From Bacteroidales bacterium (GTDB lineage: Bacteria > Bacteroidota > Bacteroidia > Bacteroidales > UBA932), in the NCBI GenBank assembly GCA_024402025.1, contig JAKSJY010000005.1, positions 1 to 40,787 on the forward strand: 40,787 nt of DNA, given 5' to 3'. Shown piece after piece: positions 21,175-29,589 of this stretch; position 1 is the first letter of the stretch, and each line of letters starts with the position of its first letter. Made by a program: the position numbers and the translations under genes. Under the pieces are notes generated by a model that saw nothing but the letters and a program-made list of their open reading frames with translations, was not told the origin of the DNA and did no database searches.

Positions 21175-22022
21175 GTTGGGTCTGGCTGGCTTTGGGCTCG
21201 GCGCTCCTGCTGGGCACGTATGACGTAGCGAAGAAATATGCGTTGAGGCGGAATTCCGTCCTGTATGTTCTTCTCGCCGCCACCGCGATGTCGACACTCT
21301 TCCTTGTCCCCTTCCTTTCTGCGGGAACCCTTTCCGACCATCTCTGGATTTTCGGGAAATCCATTCTCGTGTCCGCGTCGTGGATACTCGGTCTTGCGGC
21401 AATGAAACTCGTGCCGCTCACCACCGTCAGCACCATCAAGGCCTCGCGCCCGATGTTCATAGTCTTTTTCTCCATCCTTATCTTCGGAGAAAGGCTGAGT
21501 CCGGTGCAGTGGGTGGCTTTTGCCATCGTCGTCGCGGCGCTTTTCCTCCTCAGCCGTTCCAGCCGCAAGGAGGGTATCGCCTTCACCCGCAGCAGGGGGA
21601 TAGCCTATATGTTCATTTCAGTACTGACCGGGGTCGCAAGCGCCCTTCTGGACAAACACGTCCTCGGGGGAATGGAGCCTCTGTTCCTGCAGAGCTGGTC
21701 CAATTTCTACATTACCCTCGACCTTGCCGCGGCGGTGCTTTTCAAGGCAGTGCGCGACGGCAGCGGACGCGAACGGTTCCATTGGGACTGGATGCTGGTG
21801 CTGATAGCGGTGCTTATCACCCTTTCCGATGCGCTTTATTTCTTCGCGCTCAAGCAGGACGGTGCGCTTCTCAGCGTGGTGTCGATGGTGCGGAGAATGT
21901 CGGTGGTGGTGACTTTCGCGCTCAGCGCCGTGCTTTTCAAGGAGCACGGAGTGCGTTCCAAAGCTTGCGCAATGGCTCTCATCCTCGCAGGCGTCGCTCT
22001 CCTGATGATCAGTTCCAGGTAG
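21171..22022 (+). CDS. EamA/DMT family transporter
   Basis: 283 aa inner-membrane protein with about ten hydrophobic helices in two EamA repeats. The first repeat ends with 'PLTTVSTIKASRPMFIVFFSILIFGERLSPVQWVAFAIVVAALFLL' and the second with 'VSMVRRMSVVVTFALSAVLFKEHGVRSKACAMALILAGVALLM', the usual paired pattern. Members export or import small metabolites; the substrate is not predictable here. The ATG overlaps the uvrA stop (ATGA). Its stop is 1 nt from the stop of the convergent lactonase gene. Confidence 0.93.
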
Positions 22023-22023
22023 T

Positions 22024-23100
22024 TCAGAACAACTTTATGCAGACCGGTGCGGGAAGTTCCACGGTCTTTCCGGTAGCGGTGAGTTCTCCGGTTTTTCCGT
22101 CGATGGAATAAATCTCGATGCGGTTGTCGTCGCGGCAGGCGCAAAGCAGGAGTCTGCCGTCGGGGGTGATGGTGAAGTTCCTGGGGTGGATGCCGGTGGG
22201 GCAGTAGCTTGCGCGTGTGAGTCTGCCGCTGATGCGGTTGCGGCGGAAGACCGCGATGCCGTCTCCGACCAGACGCTGGCTCGTATATACGAAGCGTCCG
22301 TCCGGGGAGATGTGGATGTCGGCGCTGCCTTTTCCGTCAGCATCATATACCTTTTCGGTGCTGATATGGATAAGGCTGCCGTTCTTGTATCTGAATGTCG
22401 TCACGCAGTCTCCCGTCTCGCCGAGAAGGTAAGCGAAGCGGCCGTCCCGGGAGAATTCCATATGGCGCGGGCCGGGATGCATTTTCCTGTCGAAGCCGTA
22501 GGCCTTGACGAAGTCCGAGGGGACGTCGCCGCCGAGGGTGGCCCTGTATACGGCATCCCTGCCGAGATCGGTGACAAAGACGTATTTTCCGTCGGGGGAC
22601 TCTACGGCGCAGTGGATGTGCGAAACGCAGGAATCGGCTTCGTCCGGGAGAAACTTGAAGATAAGTTCCCCTATGCCGCCGTCCTCTTCAAGAGGGAAGA
22701 CGGAAAGCGAGCCGCCGGAATAATCGGCAGTGAGGATGCTGCTGCCGGAAATGATTATGTTGCAGGGGTCTGCGCCTGTCCCCGGCCGGAAGCCGAGAGC
22801 CTCGATGCTGCCGGGGTCCATCGAGAAGGAACATACTCCCTGTCTTCCGTCTCCGTACTCGCTCACGCTGTAGGCGTGCGTGCGGTCCGCGCTGGGAACG
22901 ATGAAGGAGGGGTTGCCTGCGGCTGCAGTGTCAAGCAGGGTGCATTCGAGGGTGGAGGCGTTGAAATCGTAGAGATATACTCCCTCGCTTCCGGTCCCCT
23001 CGGTATATGTGCCGACAAGCATTTTATATTCTGTCTTTTCCGGTGCGGCATTGCAGGAGGCCAGCAATGCGAGACAAAGTGCGGGAAGGATGGCTTTCAT
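22024..23100 (-). CDS. exported lactonase-family (Pgl/YbhE-like beta-propeller) lipoprotein
   Basis: 358 aa from the ATG at 23100, which overlaps the luxS stop (ATGA). Residues 1-16 form a lipoprotein signal ending in the lipobox 'LLASC' (C16). The rest is a seven-bladed beta-propeller of the 6-phosphogluconolactonase (YbhE) family: 'MLVGTYTEGTGSEGVYLYDF' at the start, 'HIHCAVESPDGKYVFVTDLG', 'PGPRHMEFSRDGRFAYLLGE' and 'HPRNFTITPDGRLLLCACRDDN' are family blade motifs. Cytoplasmic members hydrolyse 6-phosphogluconolactone. This one is exported, so that substrate is unlikely and the real one is unknown. Co-transcription with luxS is probable. Confidence 0.9.
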   Translation of the reverse strand: MKAILPALCLALLASCNAAPEKTEYKMLVGTYTEGTGSEGVYLYDFNASTLECTLLDTAAAGNPSFIVPSADRTHAYSVSEYGDGRQGVCSFSMDPGSIEALGFRPGTGADPCNIIISGSSILTADYSGGSLSVFPLEEDGGIGELIFKFLPDEADSCVSHIHCAVESPDGKYVFVTDLGRDAVYRATLGGDVPSDFVKAYGFDRKMHPGPRHMEFSRDGRFAYLLGETGDCVTTFRYKNGSLIHISTEKVYDADGKGSADIHISPDGRFVYTSQRLVGDGIAVFRRNRISGRLTRASYCPTGIHPRNFTITPDGRLLLCACRDDNRIEIYSIDGKTGELTATGKTVELPAPVCIKLF

Positions 23101-23579
23101 TGTTCGGGATAATTGAGGTTTTCCGCTTTGATGGGGATGAGGACTTCCTCGAGGTATTTCGCGGCATCCTTTTTCGCCTGGGCAAGGTCGTGCAGGGTCC
23201 AGTTTCCGCAATCCCTGGCCTTTGCTCCCGGGATTTCCCCCTCGAATCCGGCAATGAAGGAGAAGGTGTCCCTCATCAGCTGGACAATGTCTTCACTGCG
23301 AAGGTCCCCCTTCATTATGAGGTAGTTGCCTGTCAGGCATCCCATAGGTCCCCAGTATATTATGCTGTCTTTCCACTGTCCGTTGTTGCGCAGGAAGGTG
23401 GCTGCGAGATGCTCGATTGTGTGGATCGAAGTCTGGGAAAGGGCCGGCTGCCTGTTGGGTTCGGTCATTCTGATGTCGAAAGTGGTGACTGTCTGATCTC
23501 CGACCGTGTCCTTGCGGGAGACGTATATCCCCCTCAGAAGTCTGAGGTGGTCTATGGTGAAACTGGGAATGGTGTCCAT
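23097..23579 (-). CDS. luxS: S-ribosylhomocysteine lyase (LuxS)
   Basis: 160 aa, typical for LuxS. It splits S-ribosylhomocysteine into homocysteine and 4,5-dihydroxy-2,3-pentanedione, the precursor of autoinducer 2. All active-site residues are present: the metal ligands H53 and H57 in 'HTIEH' and C124 in 'ARDCGNW', the general base E56 and the catalytic C81 in 'GPMGCLTG'. It lies divergent from pfs/mtnN, which makes its substrate, with 54 bp between the starts. The lactonase-family lipoprotein follows with a 4-nt overlap. Confidence 0.98.
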   Translation of the reverse strand: MDTIPSFTIDHLRLLRGIYVSRKDTVGDQTVTTFDIRMTEPNRQPALSQTSIHTIEHLAATFLRNNGQWKDSIIYWGPMGCLTGNYLIMKGDLRSEDIVQLMRDTFSFIAGFEGEIPGAKARDCGNWTLHDLAQAKKDAAKYLEEVLIPIKAENLNYPEQ

Positions 23580-23598
23580 ATGGATTCTGTTTGACGCG

Positions 23599-23606
23599 CG
23601 AAGTTA
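23599..23606 (-). promoter_or_regulatory. possible -7 box for luxS
   Basis: The minus strand reads TAACTTCG, one base off TAnnTTTG, 19 nt upstream of the luxS ATG. It overlaps the left edge of the 17-bp palindrome. Confidence 0.35.
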
Positions 23607-23620
23607 ACAATTATTGTTAA
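23604..23620. promoter_or_regulatory. perfect 17-bp palindrome, candidate operator between luxS and pfs
   Basis: TTAACAATTATTGTTAA has 8-bp arms that are exact reverse complements around one central T. It touches the candidate -7 box on each strand, so a protein bound here could block both promoters. The size fits a dimeric helix-turn-helix regulator. No regulator gene is nearby. Confidence 0.5.
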
Positions 23621-23625
23621 ATTTG
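23618..23625 (+). promoter_or_regulatory. -7 promoter box for pfs
   Basis: TAAATTTG matches TAnnTTTG and shares its first three bases with the palindrome. A TTTG at 23590-23593 is 24 bp upstream, a little far for a -33 element. The pfs ATG follows 8 nt later. Confidence 0.55.
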
Positions 23626-23633
23626 TGGGAGTC

Positions 23634-24284
23634 ATGATGAAGATAGCGGTAATATGCGCAATGCAAAAGGAGCTTGAACTGATAAGCAGGCTTCCTGCCG
23701 CCGGAGCCGGGCACGTCGAATGCCGCCTTTCGGGCATAGGCAAGGTGAATGCCGCGATCTCCGCATACCGCCTGATCCGGGACTCCCGCCCCGATGCGGT
23801 GATGTCGCTTGGGGCTGCCGGAACCTTCTCCCCGTCCCTGCGTGAGGGTGATACCGTCATCGCGCAAAGGGTGGCCTTCCACGACATATGGTGCGGCGAA
23901 GGGAACGAAGTCGGGCAGGTGGACGGATGCCCGCGTTTCTTTCAGTGCGACCCATCCCTGGTGGAGGCGGCTGCACGTGCGCTTCCGACCGCCTTCAGAG
24001 GACTTGTCATCAGCGGGGATCAGTTTTTCATCAGCGCCGAAGAGGACCGGAGGCAGAAGGCATTGTATCCCGATGCCTTGTGTGTGGATATGGAGTCGGC
24101 GGCGGTGGCACAGGTCTGCCATATGGAAGGCGTTCCCTTCATTGCGCTGAAAGTGATAAGCGATACGCATCTGGACGGACGGCAGGCCGGACACTATGAG
24201 GATTTCTGGGACTCTTTGGCGGAACGTTCGTTCGCTGCCCTGGATGCAGTAATCAAGGAAATACAACAACCAATATTTATATGA
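23634..24284 (+). CDS. mtnN: 5'-methylthioadenosine/S-adenosylhomocysteine nucleosidase (Pfs/MtnN)
   Basis: 216 aa from the ATG at 23634; a second ATG at 23637 gives the E. coli-like N-terminus and is equally possible, while the GTG at 23625 lies inside the -7 box. The enzyme cleaves adenine from S-adenosylhomocysteine and methylthioadenosine, supplying LuxS. The catalytic base E13 lies in 'AMQKELE'; 'SLGAAGTF' is the phosphorylase-fold loop, 'CVDMESAAVAQV' holds the ribose-binding Met-Glu pair and 'VISDTHLDG' the catalytic Asp. The last 4 nt overlap the next gene (ATGA). Confidence 0.96.
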   Translation: MMKIAVICAMQKELELISRLPAAGAGHVECRLSGIGKVNAAISAYRLIRDSRPDAVMSLGAAGTFSPSLREGDTVIAQRVAFHDIWCGEGNEVGQVDGCPRFFQCDPSLVEAAARALPTAFRGLVISGDQFFISAEEDRRQKALYPDALCVDMESAAVAQVCHMEGVPFIALKVISDTHLDGRQAGHYEDFWDSLAERSFAALDAVIKEIQQPIFI

Positions 24285-26419
24285 ATATGAATGCAGTCAG
24301 TTTTATCAGCATTCTTTCGGTCGTGGCCTTTTCGATTTCAGCTTGCGCCAAACCGGCGGAAGGTGAGGGAGAACCTACACTCAAGGTCTTGCCGAAAGAG
24401 GTGACGTTTGCCCGGAAGGGCTCCGGCCCCCAGATGATGAGCGTGACGACCAACCAGAAGAAATGGGAAGTTTCCAAGGATGCGGAGTGGTTGGAGATTG
24501 TGCTGGTGAATGACGGAAAAACCTTCTACCTGAAGGCTTCGGACAACATTGCTCCTGCCGGACAGTCGGCCCGTCTGCGCAACGCGACGGTGACCGTCTC
24601 CGCGGGCAAATTGACGCAGTCGATCCAGGTGTCCCAGGATGGCGAAGATGCAGTCTTCACGGTGACAGGGGAATCCGCGAATCTGCCCTACAAGGGAGGA
24701 AGCGTCTCCGTCAGCGTGGAATACAATTTCGAATACACTGTCAGCGGTGTCCCGGAGTGGATAGAAAAGCAGGGCGGGACCAAGTCCACGGCTGTCGACA
24801 ACCTGATATTCGTCGTCGGGGAGAATTCTTCGAAGCAGGAGCGCACTGCCGACATCGTCTTTGCCTGCGGCTCTCTTTCCAGGACCATCACCATCCGGCA
24901 GAATGGTTATGACGATACTGTCCGTGTCCTTGCCATCGGAAACAGTTTCTCCACGGATGCCGTGGTCCAGGACCTTCCGTTCCTGTTCAAGGCCGCGGGC
25001 TACAAGTCGGTAATCGGAAATATGTATATCGGCAGCTGCACCCTGGAGATGCACGCCAACAACAGCAGGTCCGGTGCCAAGTCCTACGAATACACCAAAA
25101 TTACGGACGGAGTGTCTGTCGTCAGCAACGGAGTATCTCTCGAGACGGCCCTCAAGGACGAGAACTGGGACTATGTCAGCGTGCAGGAAGGGGGCGGCTG
25201 GCACGGATATTACGATTTGGAATACAAGGGTTTCAAACATTCAATGGAGCCGAACCTTACGACACTTATCAATTATGTGCTCGCAACCTGTGCCAACAAG
25301 GACGTGAAGATTCTGTTCCATTCCCCCTGGTCCGCGCAGATCGGTTATACGGGTGTGAACTTCTCGAGGTATGACTACGACCAGGTCAAGATGCATACGA
25401 TGATATGCGATGCGGTCAAGGCCGCGACTGCCGCACACCCTGAGATATATATGGTGATGAACAGTATGGACGCCGTCCAGAACGGCCGTACCTCCTATCT
25501 CGGGGACGTGTTCAACCGCGACGGATGGCATCTCAGCCTTGGGGTCGGCCGATATACCGTCGGGTGCCTGTGGTTTGAGAAGCTGACCGGGCAGAGTGTG
25601 GTCGGAAACACGTACATTCCCGACAGGATGTCCCAATTTGATGCTGAAATCTGCCAGATTGCGGCACATCAGGCCTGCGAGCATCCGTATCAGATCACGG
25701 ACCTGTCGGGTGCCGGCCACAGGAAGGATGTTCTTGCAAAGTGGTATTTCTCTCCGGCAAGGGGAAGCTCTGACGGGTATATCCGGACCTGGAGCGGTCA
25801 GGATGAACTCGGCGTGTGGAATTACAGCAACACCTCCGGGCAGAAGGGGTACATAATGGCTAATGACGGCGGAGCCGGAAAGTTGAGTTTTGTCCAGGTG
25901 GACAAGACAAGGTGGACCGGCAATGACGAAAGGGCGGGCGTTTCGTCCCTCAGTGTCTCCAACGGCAGCCAACCCCAGATTTGCGGTGCGATGCCGGGGG
26001 ACTACTGGCTTATCGAGACGAAAGCCGGCTATGAGCTCAAGAAGGGTGACAACATCCACACCGTATATCTTTATGTCGCCGGCAATACCGGTACAAGGTA
26101 CTGGATGGTGGAATATATGGACGGAGACGAGTGGAAGCCCGCGTTCGCTTCCTCAACGGTGGAGATCAAGTCCGGCGGAAAGACGGTTGAGACAATCTCA
26201 TATAATCTCGATGTCAAGGACAGCCCGAAAATAGTAACTTTCGACGTAGTTCTCGAGAACGATACAAGAGACTTCAAGATTCGCCAGACCTGCTGCTCCA
26301 CCTGTCAGTTGGACGGGAACTGGTATGACCACCCGAACACGGCGTCGATATCCCGAATCGCCGGCGATCCCAATGCCACCGACAAGAAGCCTATGCCGGA
26401 AATCGACATAATCAGATAA
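24281..26419 (+). CDS. BACON/DUF4886 SGNH-hydrolase-like lipoprotein
   Basis: 712 aa. A lipoprotein signal ends at C22 ('SISACAKP'). Residues about 33-125 and 126-205 are two BACON-like beta-sandwich domains ('WEVSKDAEWLEI', 'YTVSGVPEWIEK' strands). The middle, about 214-460, matches DUF4886: 'VLAIGNSFS' with S222 as the probable nucleophile and 'DGWH' (D414, H417) as the Asp-His pair of an SGNH hydrolase. The C-terminal 250 residues are strand-rich with 'KWYFSPARGSSDGYIRTW' and end in a Cys-containing sandwich. A surface or periplasmic esterase acting on acylated glycans is a fair inference. It overlaps pfs by 4 nt and is followed by the phosphatase gene after 76 bp. Confidence 0.88.
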   Translation: MNMNAVSFISILSVVAFSISACAKPAEGEGEPTLKVLPKEVTFARKGSGPQMMSVTTNQKKWEVSKDAEWLEIVLVNDGKTFYLKASDNIAPAGQSARLRNATVTVSAGKLTQSIQVSQDGEDAVFTVTGESANLPYKGGSVSVSVEYNFEYTVSGVPEWIEKQGGTKSTAVDNLIFVVGENSSKQERTADIVFACGSLSRTITIRQNGYDDTVRVLAIGNSFSTDAVVQDLPFLFKAAGYKSVIGNMYIGSCTLEMHANNSRSGAKSYEYTKITDGVSVVSNGVSLETALKDENWDYVSVQEGGGWHGYYDLEYKGFKHSMEPNLTTLINYVLATCANKDVKILFHSPWSAQIGYTGVNFSRYDYDQVKMHTMICDAVKAATAAHPEIYMVMNSMDAVQNGRTSYLGDVFNRDGWHLSLGVGRYTVGCLWFEKLTGQSVVGNTYIPDRMSQFDAEICQIAAHQACEHPYQITDLSGAGHRKDVLAKWYFSPARGSSDGYIRTWSGQDELGVWNYSNTSGQKGYIMANDGGAGKLSFVQVDKTRWTGNDERAGVSSLSVSNGSQPQICGAMPGDYWLIETKAGYELKKGDNIHTVYLYVAGNTGTRYWMVEYMDGDEWKPAFASSTVEIKSGGKTVETISYNLDVKDSPKIVTFDVVLENDTRDFKIRQTCCSTCQLDGNWYDHPNTASISRIAGDPNATDKKPMPEIDIIR

Positions 26420-26481
26420 GCGCGTTCGCAATTTGGGAGTATTTTTCCGCAAATTGTGCAGATTATAAGTGCTATAACTTG

Positions 26482-26489
26482 TAATTTTG
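26482..26489 (+). promoter_or_regulatory. -7 promoter box for the phosphatase gene
   Basis: TAATTTTG matches TAnnTTTG and lies 6 nt before the ATG at 26496. The 76-bp spacer also holds a weak inverted repeat, CAATTTG at 26429-26435 and CAAATTG at 26450-26456, that lacks a U-run. Confidence 0.5.
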
Positions 26490-26495
26490 CGCATT

Positions 26496-28274
26496 ATGAG
26501 ACGTTTAATACTCTTTTCTGCGCTGTTGGTTCTATCCTGTGCCTGTGAACCGACAGGGCCCGCCGTCATCGACGGCAAGTTCTCCGCAACGATTCCCGTA
26601 TCGGGAAGCAAGACTGAAGACTGCGTGAAATGGTCTGTCGGAGACAGGGTTGTCCTGTCCGACTGTAGCGCTCCTGTGCTGTTCGAGGATGGAGAGATGG
26701 TGGAATCGGCCAATGCCGAGTGCATTACCGTTACTCCCGAGATGCTCAGTCAGGATATGCGTACCATTCATTTCGAGACTTCGCTTCCCGCTTCGAAGAA
26801 ATATGCCCTGCTGACAGCCGGGGATTTCGGCAGAATCGTCAGAATGGGCAAGGACGGGTCGGTGCAGACCACGGAGCGTGAAGCTTCAACCCGACTCAAT
26901 TACGTTGCTTCGGCCGTTTCGACGGACGGGACGTTCAACCTGAAGGGGATGGACAATATCTTTACTGTTGATGTCAGCGACAGACGTGTGAAGTATCTGA
27001 TTGTGTGTGCGGGGGATGCATATCTCGAACTTGAAATCGACAACTGTCCCGCCACCTGCTATTTTCCTCTTGCCCTTGACGAGGACATTTCGGACGGAGC
27101 CTATGCCTATGCATATGACAAACTTTGGAACGAATTGTATGACGGGCATTTCGAGCAGCTCTCGTTCAGGACAAATGCGGTGACGGCTCTGGGAGATTTC
27201 TTCGACGTGGGAGACGCCCCCAGGAATGTCATCAACGAAATCCTCAGGGACAATGACGAGGTCGAAGCGACTTACAACCTCGAGGGCGAGGTCCTCAACC
27301 GCTATCTCAACGAGGTCCAATACGACAATGATTACAGCTACACGAAAATCAAGCAGTATGTCCCGAGGCCGAACGAACCCGGGAGCGTGCGTCCCGCCTA
27401 TGTATCGGTCAAGGATCTGAAGGACCCGGCGAAGATATATTTCATTTCCGGCCCCGATGATATCCAGACCAGGACGGTGACCAGCAAGGACAAGCAGACC
27501 GTATACAATTTGATTCCGGGCAGGACATACAGGTATGGAATAGTTTCCGTGGACTCCCAGACAGGGAAGGAGACACTTCTGAAGAAGGGTTGCATCGCGA
27601 CTGAAGGTCATCTCAGGGTGATCAAGACCAGGGCCATGCACAACGTGCGCGATGTAGGCGGCTGGGAAGGCCTTGACGGAAAGCATATCAAGTACGGAAT
27701 ACTCATCAGGGGAGGCGAAATCCTCGACAAGGACGACAACAAGAACCTTTCCAAGTATGATCTGTATGACTATGACGCGCTGGTCAATCAGGTGGGTATA
27801 GATTTCGACCTTGATTTCAGGAACAACGGGGATGAGGTACAGTATTTCAATCGTTCGCCGTTCGGGCTGGAGTTCCTCAGGATACCTCTCAGCGCATATG
27901 ATTCCATAGTCGCCAAGAAGGACAGGCAGCCGGCGTTCAGGAAGGCCATCCTCAAGTTCATGGAAAATGCGAAGCAGGGCAAGTGCACCTACGTGCATTG
28001 TCAGGGAGGAGCGGACCGTACGGGAACCTTCGTGTTCTTCATCGAGGGACTTCTCGGAGTTTCGGACAGCGACCTGTGCAAGGACTATGAGATCACTTCA
28101 TTCTACTACCACAAGGAACGCAATGATCCGGAGCGCTACCTTCCTATGGTGCAGGCTCTTCTTTCCAAGTTCAGCAAGGACGGCACCGTCGGAAACGGCA
28201 TCCTGAATTGTGCGAAATCAATGGGCTTCACTGACAGTGAAATCCAGGAACTCAGGGATTTGATGTTGGAATAA
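26496..28274 (+). CDS. lipoprotein tyrosine/dual-specificity phosphatase with fimbrillin-like and FN3-like N-terminal domains
   Basis: 592 aa from the ATG at 26496; an in-frame TTG at 26487 sits within the -7 box. A lipoprotein signal ends near the 'LSCAC' cysteines. Residues about 25-220 resemble the fimbrillin-like domain of Bacteroidales surface proteins ('VKWSVGDRVVLSD'). About 290-375 is an FN3-like sandwich ('PAYVSVKD...IYFISG...YRYGIVS'). The C-terminal 220 residues are a tyrosine phosphatase of the PF13350 type: 'MHNVRDVGGW', 'IDFDLDFRNNGDE' and the CX5R loop 'HCQGGADRTG' with C502 and R508. Extracytoplasmic phosphatases of this class can act on phosphoprotein, phosphoinositide or other phosphoesters; the substrate is unknown. 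The GH18 gene follows after 12 bp. Confidence 0.88.
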   Translation: MRRLILFSALLVLSCACEPTGPAVIDGKFSATIPVSGSKTEDCVKWSVGDRVVLSDCSAPVLFEDGEMVESANAECITVTPEMLSQDMRTIHFETSLPASKKYALLTAGDFGRIVRMGKDGSVQTTEREASTRLNYVASAVSTDGTFNLKGMDNIFTVDVSDRRVKYLIVCAGDAYLELEIDNCPATCYFPLALDEDISDGAYAYAYDKLWNELYDGHFEQLSFRTNAVTALGDFFDVGDAPRNVINEILRDNDEVEATYNLEGEVLNRYLNEVQYDNDYSYTKIKQYVPRPNEPGSVRPAYVSVKDLKDPAKIYFISGPDDIQTRTVTSKDKQTVYNLIPGRTYRYGIVSVDSQTGKETLLKKGCIATEGHLRVIKTRAMHNVRDVGGWEGLDGKHIKYGILIRGGEILDKDDNKNLSKYDLYDYDALVNQVGIDFDLDFRNNGDEVQYFNRSPFGLEFLRIPLSAYDSIVAKKDRQPAFRKAILKFMENAKQGKCTYVHCQGGADRTGTFVFFIEGLLGVSDSDLCKDYEITSFYYHKERNDPERYLPMVQALLSKFSKDGTVGNGILNCAKSMGFTDSEIQELRDLMLE

Positions 28275-28286
28275 AAATTCTGAAAT

Positions 28287-29372
28287 ATGAACAGGAATAT
28301 TGTAAAGATTGCTCTTCTGCTGGGTCTGGCGGGGTTTGCCTGCTCCTGTGCGAAGGAACCTCAGACTCAGGGATATGACAAGAAGAAAGCGGCTCAGGAA
28401 CCCCAACAGCAGGTCGAGCCGGTAAAGCACCATATTTTTGTCGGATACGTCACATACTGGGATACGGTAATGCCCCCGCTGCAGTACGTGACCCATATCA
28501 ACTATGCCTTCGGAAAGGTTGCGAACACCTTCGATGCGGTGACGATCAAGACGCCGTCCCGTCTGCAGAAGATAGTGAAGGAGCGTAACGAAAAATATCC
28601 CGACGTAAAGGTGCTGCTCTCGATCGGAGGCTGGGGAGCCGGCAATTTCTCGGAAATGGCGGCCGATTCTCTCAAGAGGATGAAGTTCTGCAAATCCTGC
28701 CTGTCCGCGTGCCAGAATTACGGTCTGGACGGAATCGATATGGACTGGGAGTATCCTACCAGCAGTTCCGCGGGTATCTCGAGTTCCAAGGACGACACGA
28801 AGAACTTCACGAAACTGATGAGGGACCTTCGCGCCACACTCGGGGATGACCTGCTCCTTACGATGGCTTCCTCGTCAAGCGCCAGATACGTCGATTTCCG
28901 CAAGTGCATACAGTATATGGACTTTGTCAATATAATGACCTACGATATGGGCGACCCTCCGCAGCACAATGCGGCCCTTTATCCTTCAAATATGACCCAC
29001 CGTTCCTGCGACGAATCTGTTCAGCTGCACATCTCGGCGGGTGTGCCCCGTGAGAAGATAGTCCTTGGCGTTGCCTTCTTCGGGCGCAAGCTCAATGCCG
29101 ACGACAGCCCCGATTATTGGGAAATAGAGAAGGAATTCGGCAAGTACACCAGGAAATGGGATGACAAGGCAAAGGTGCCCTATCTCGTGGATGGCAGCGG
29201 GAAGATGCAGATTACCTATGACGATTCGCTTTCCGTGCATCTCAAGGGCGAGTATGCGGTCGAGAAGAATCTGCCCGGCGTGATGGTATGGAGTCTCGAA
29301 GGGGACAACTGGAGCACCTGGGTTCTTTCCAGGTCGCTCTGCGATGCCGTCCATTCCAAGGACGAGGATTAA
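28287..29372 (+). CDS. GH18 family glycosidase lipoprotein (chitinase/endo-N-acetylglucosaminidase type)
   Basis: 361 aa. A lipoprotein signal ends at C19 or C21 ('LAGFACSC'), followed by a Lys/Gln-rich tether. The GH18 catalytic motif DxxDxDxE is intact in 'DGIDMDWE' (D148, D151, D153, E155 as the acid). 'VKVLLSIGGWG' and 'MDFVNIMTYDM' are the other barrel-strand motifs, and 'GVMVWSLEGD' closes the barrel. The barrel is compact and lacks an obvious chitin-binding module. It may hydrolyse beta-1,4-linked GlcNAc in chitin, peptidoglycan fragments or N-glycans. It is last in the lipoprotein cluster; the structured noncoding block follows 3 bp after its stop. Confidence 0.93.
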   Translation: MNRNIVKIALLLGLAGFACSCAKEPQTQGYDKKKAAQEPQQQVEPVKHHIFVGYVTYWDTVMPPLQYVTHINYAFGKVANTFDAVTIKTPSRLQKIVKERNEKYPDVKVLLSIGGWGAGNFSEMAADSLKRMKFCKSCLSACQNYGLDGIDMDWEYPTSSSAGISSSKDDTKNFTKLMRDLRATLGDDLLLTMASSSSARYVDFRKCIQYMDFVNIMTYDMGDPPQHNAALYPSNMTHRSCDESVQLHISAGVPREKIVLGVAFFGRKLNADDSPDYWEIEKEFGKYTRKWDDKAKVPYLVDGSGKMQITYDDSLSVHLKGEYAVEKNLPGVMVWSLEGDNWSTWVLSRSLCDAVHSKDED

Positions 29373-29422
29373 GGGCTCACGTGCAAAACCCAGTGTTTGA
29401 GGCCCATATTTCCTGACGGGCA

Positions 29423-29472
29423 ATGCAAGCCGCAGCGCGGGCCATTGCCCGGAGCCCGTGCGCGGCTTGCAT
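29423..29472. repeat. 50-nt hairpin
   Basis: ATGCAAGCCGC at the left pairs exactly with GCGGCTTGCAT at the right, and the stem continues imperfectly through AGCGCGGGC and GCCCGTGC. No U-run follows on either strand, so it is not a standard terminator. Confidence 0.7.
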
Positions 29473-29473
29473 A

Positions 29474-29501
29474 GCAGCCGAGTCGCGTAATGCGAGGCTG
29501 C
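29474..29501. repeat. 28-nt hairpin
   Basis: GCAGCC pairs with GGCTGC, with an inner TCGC/GCGA stem. It starts 2 nt after the 50-nt hairpin, so the two would stack as neighbouring stems in an RNA. Confidence 0.6.
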
Positions 29502-29565
29502 GGTGCCTCCATCCTCGGCAATCAATCCCTTGATACGTACTTTCAGCCTCTCCCTTGAAAACCCC

Positions 29566-29579
29566 GCCGGGTATCCGGC
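29566..29579. repeat. short GCCGG/CCGGC hairpin
   Basis: GCCGG-GTAT-CCGGC forms a 5-bp stem with a four-base loop just before the tandem array. It is a minor element of the same block. Confidence 0.5.
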
Positions 29580-29589
29580 CCAACACTTC

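Noticed and set aside
26420..26495. Terminator between the DUF4886 and phosphatase genes
   Set aside because: The 7-bp inverted repeat has a 14-nt loop and no following T-run.
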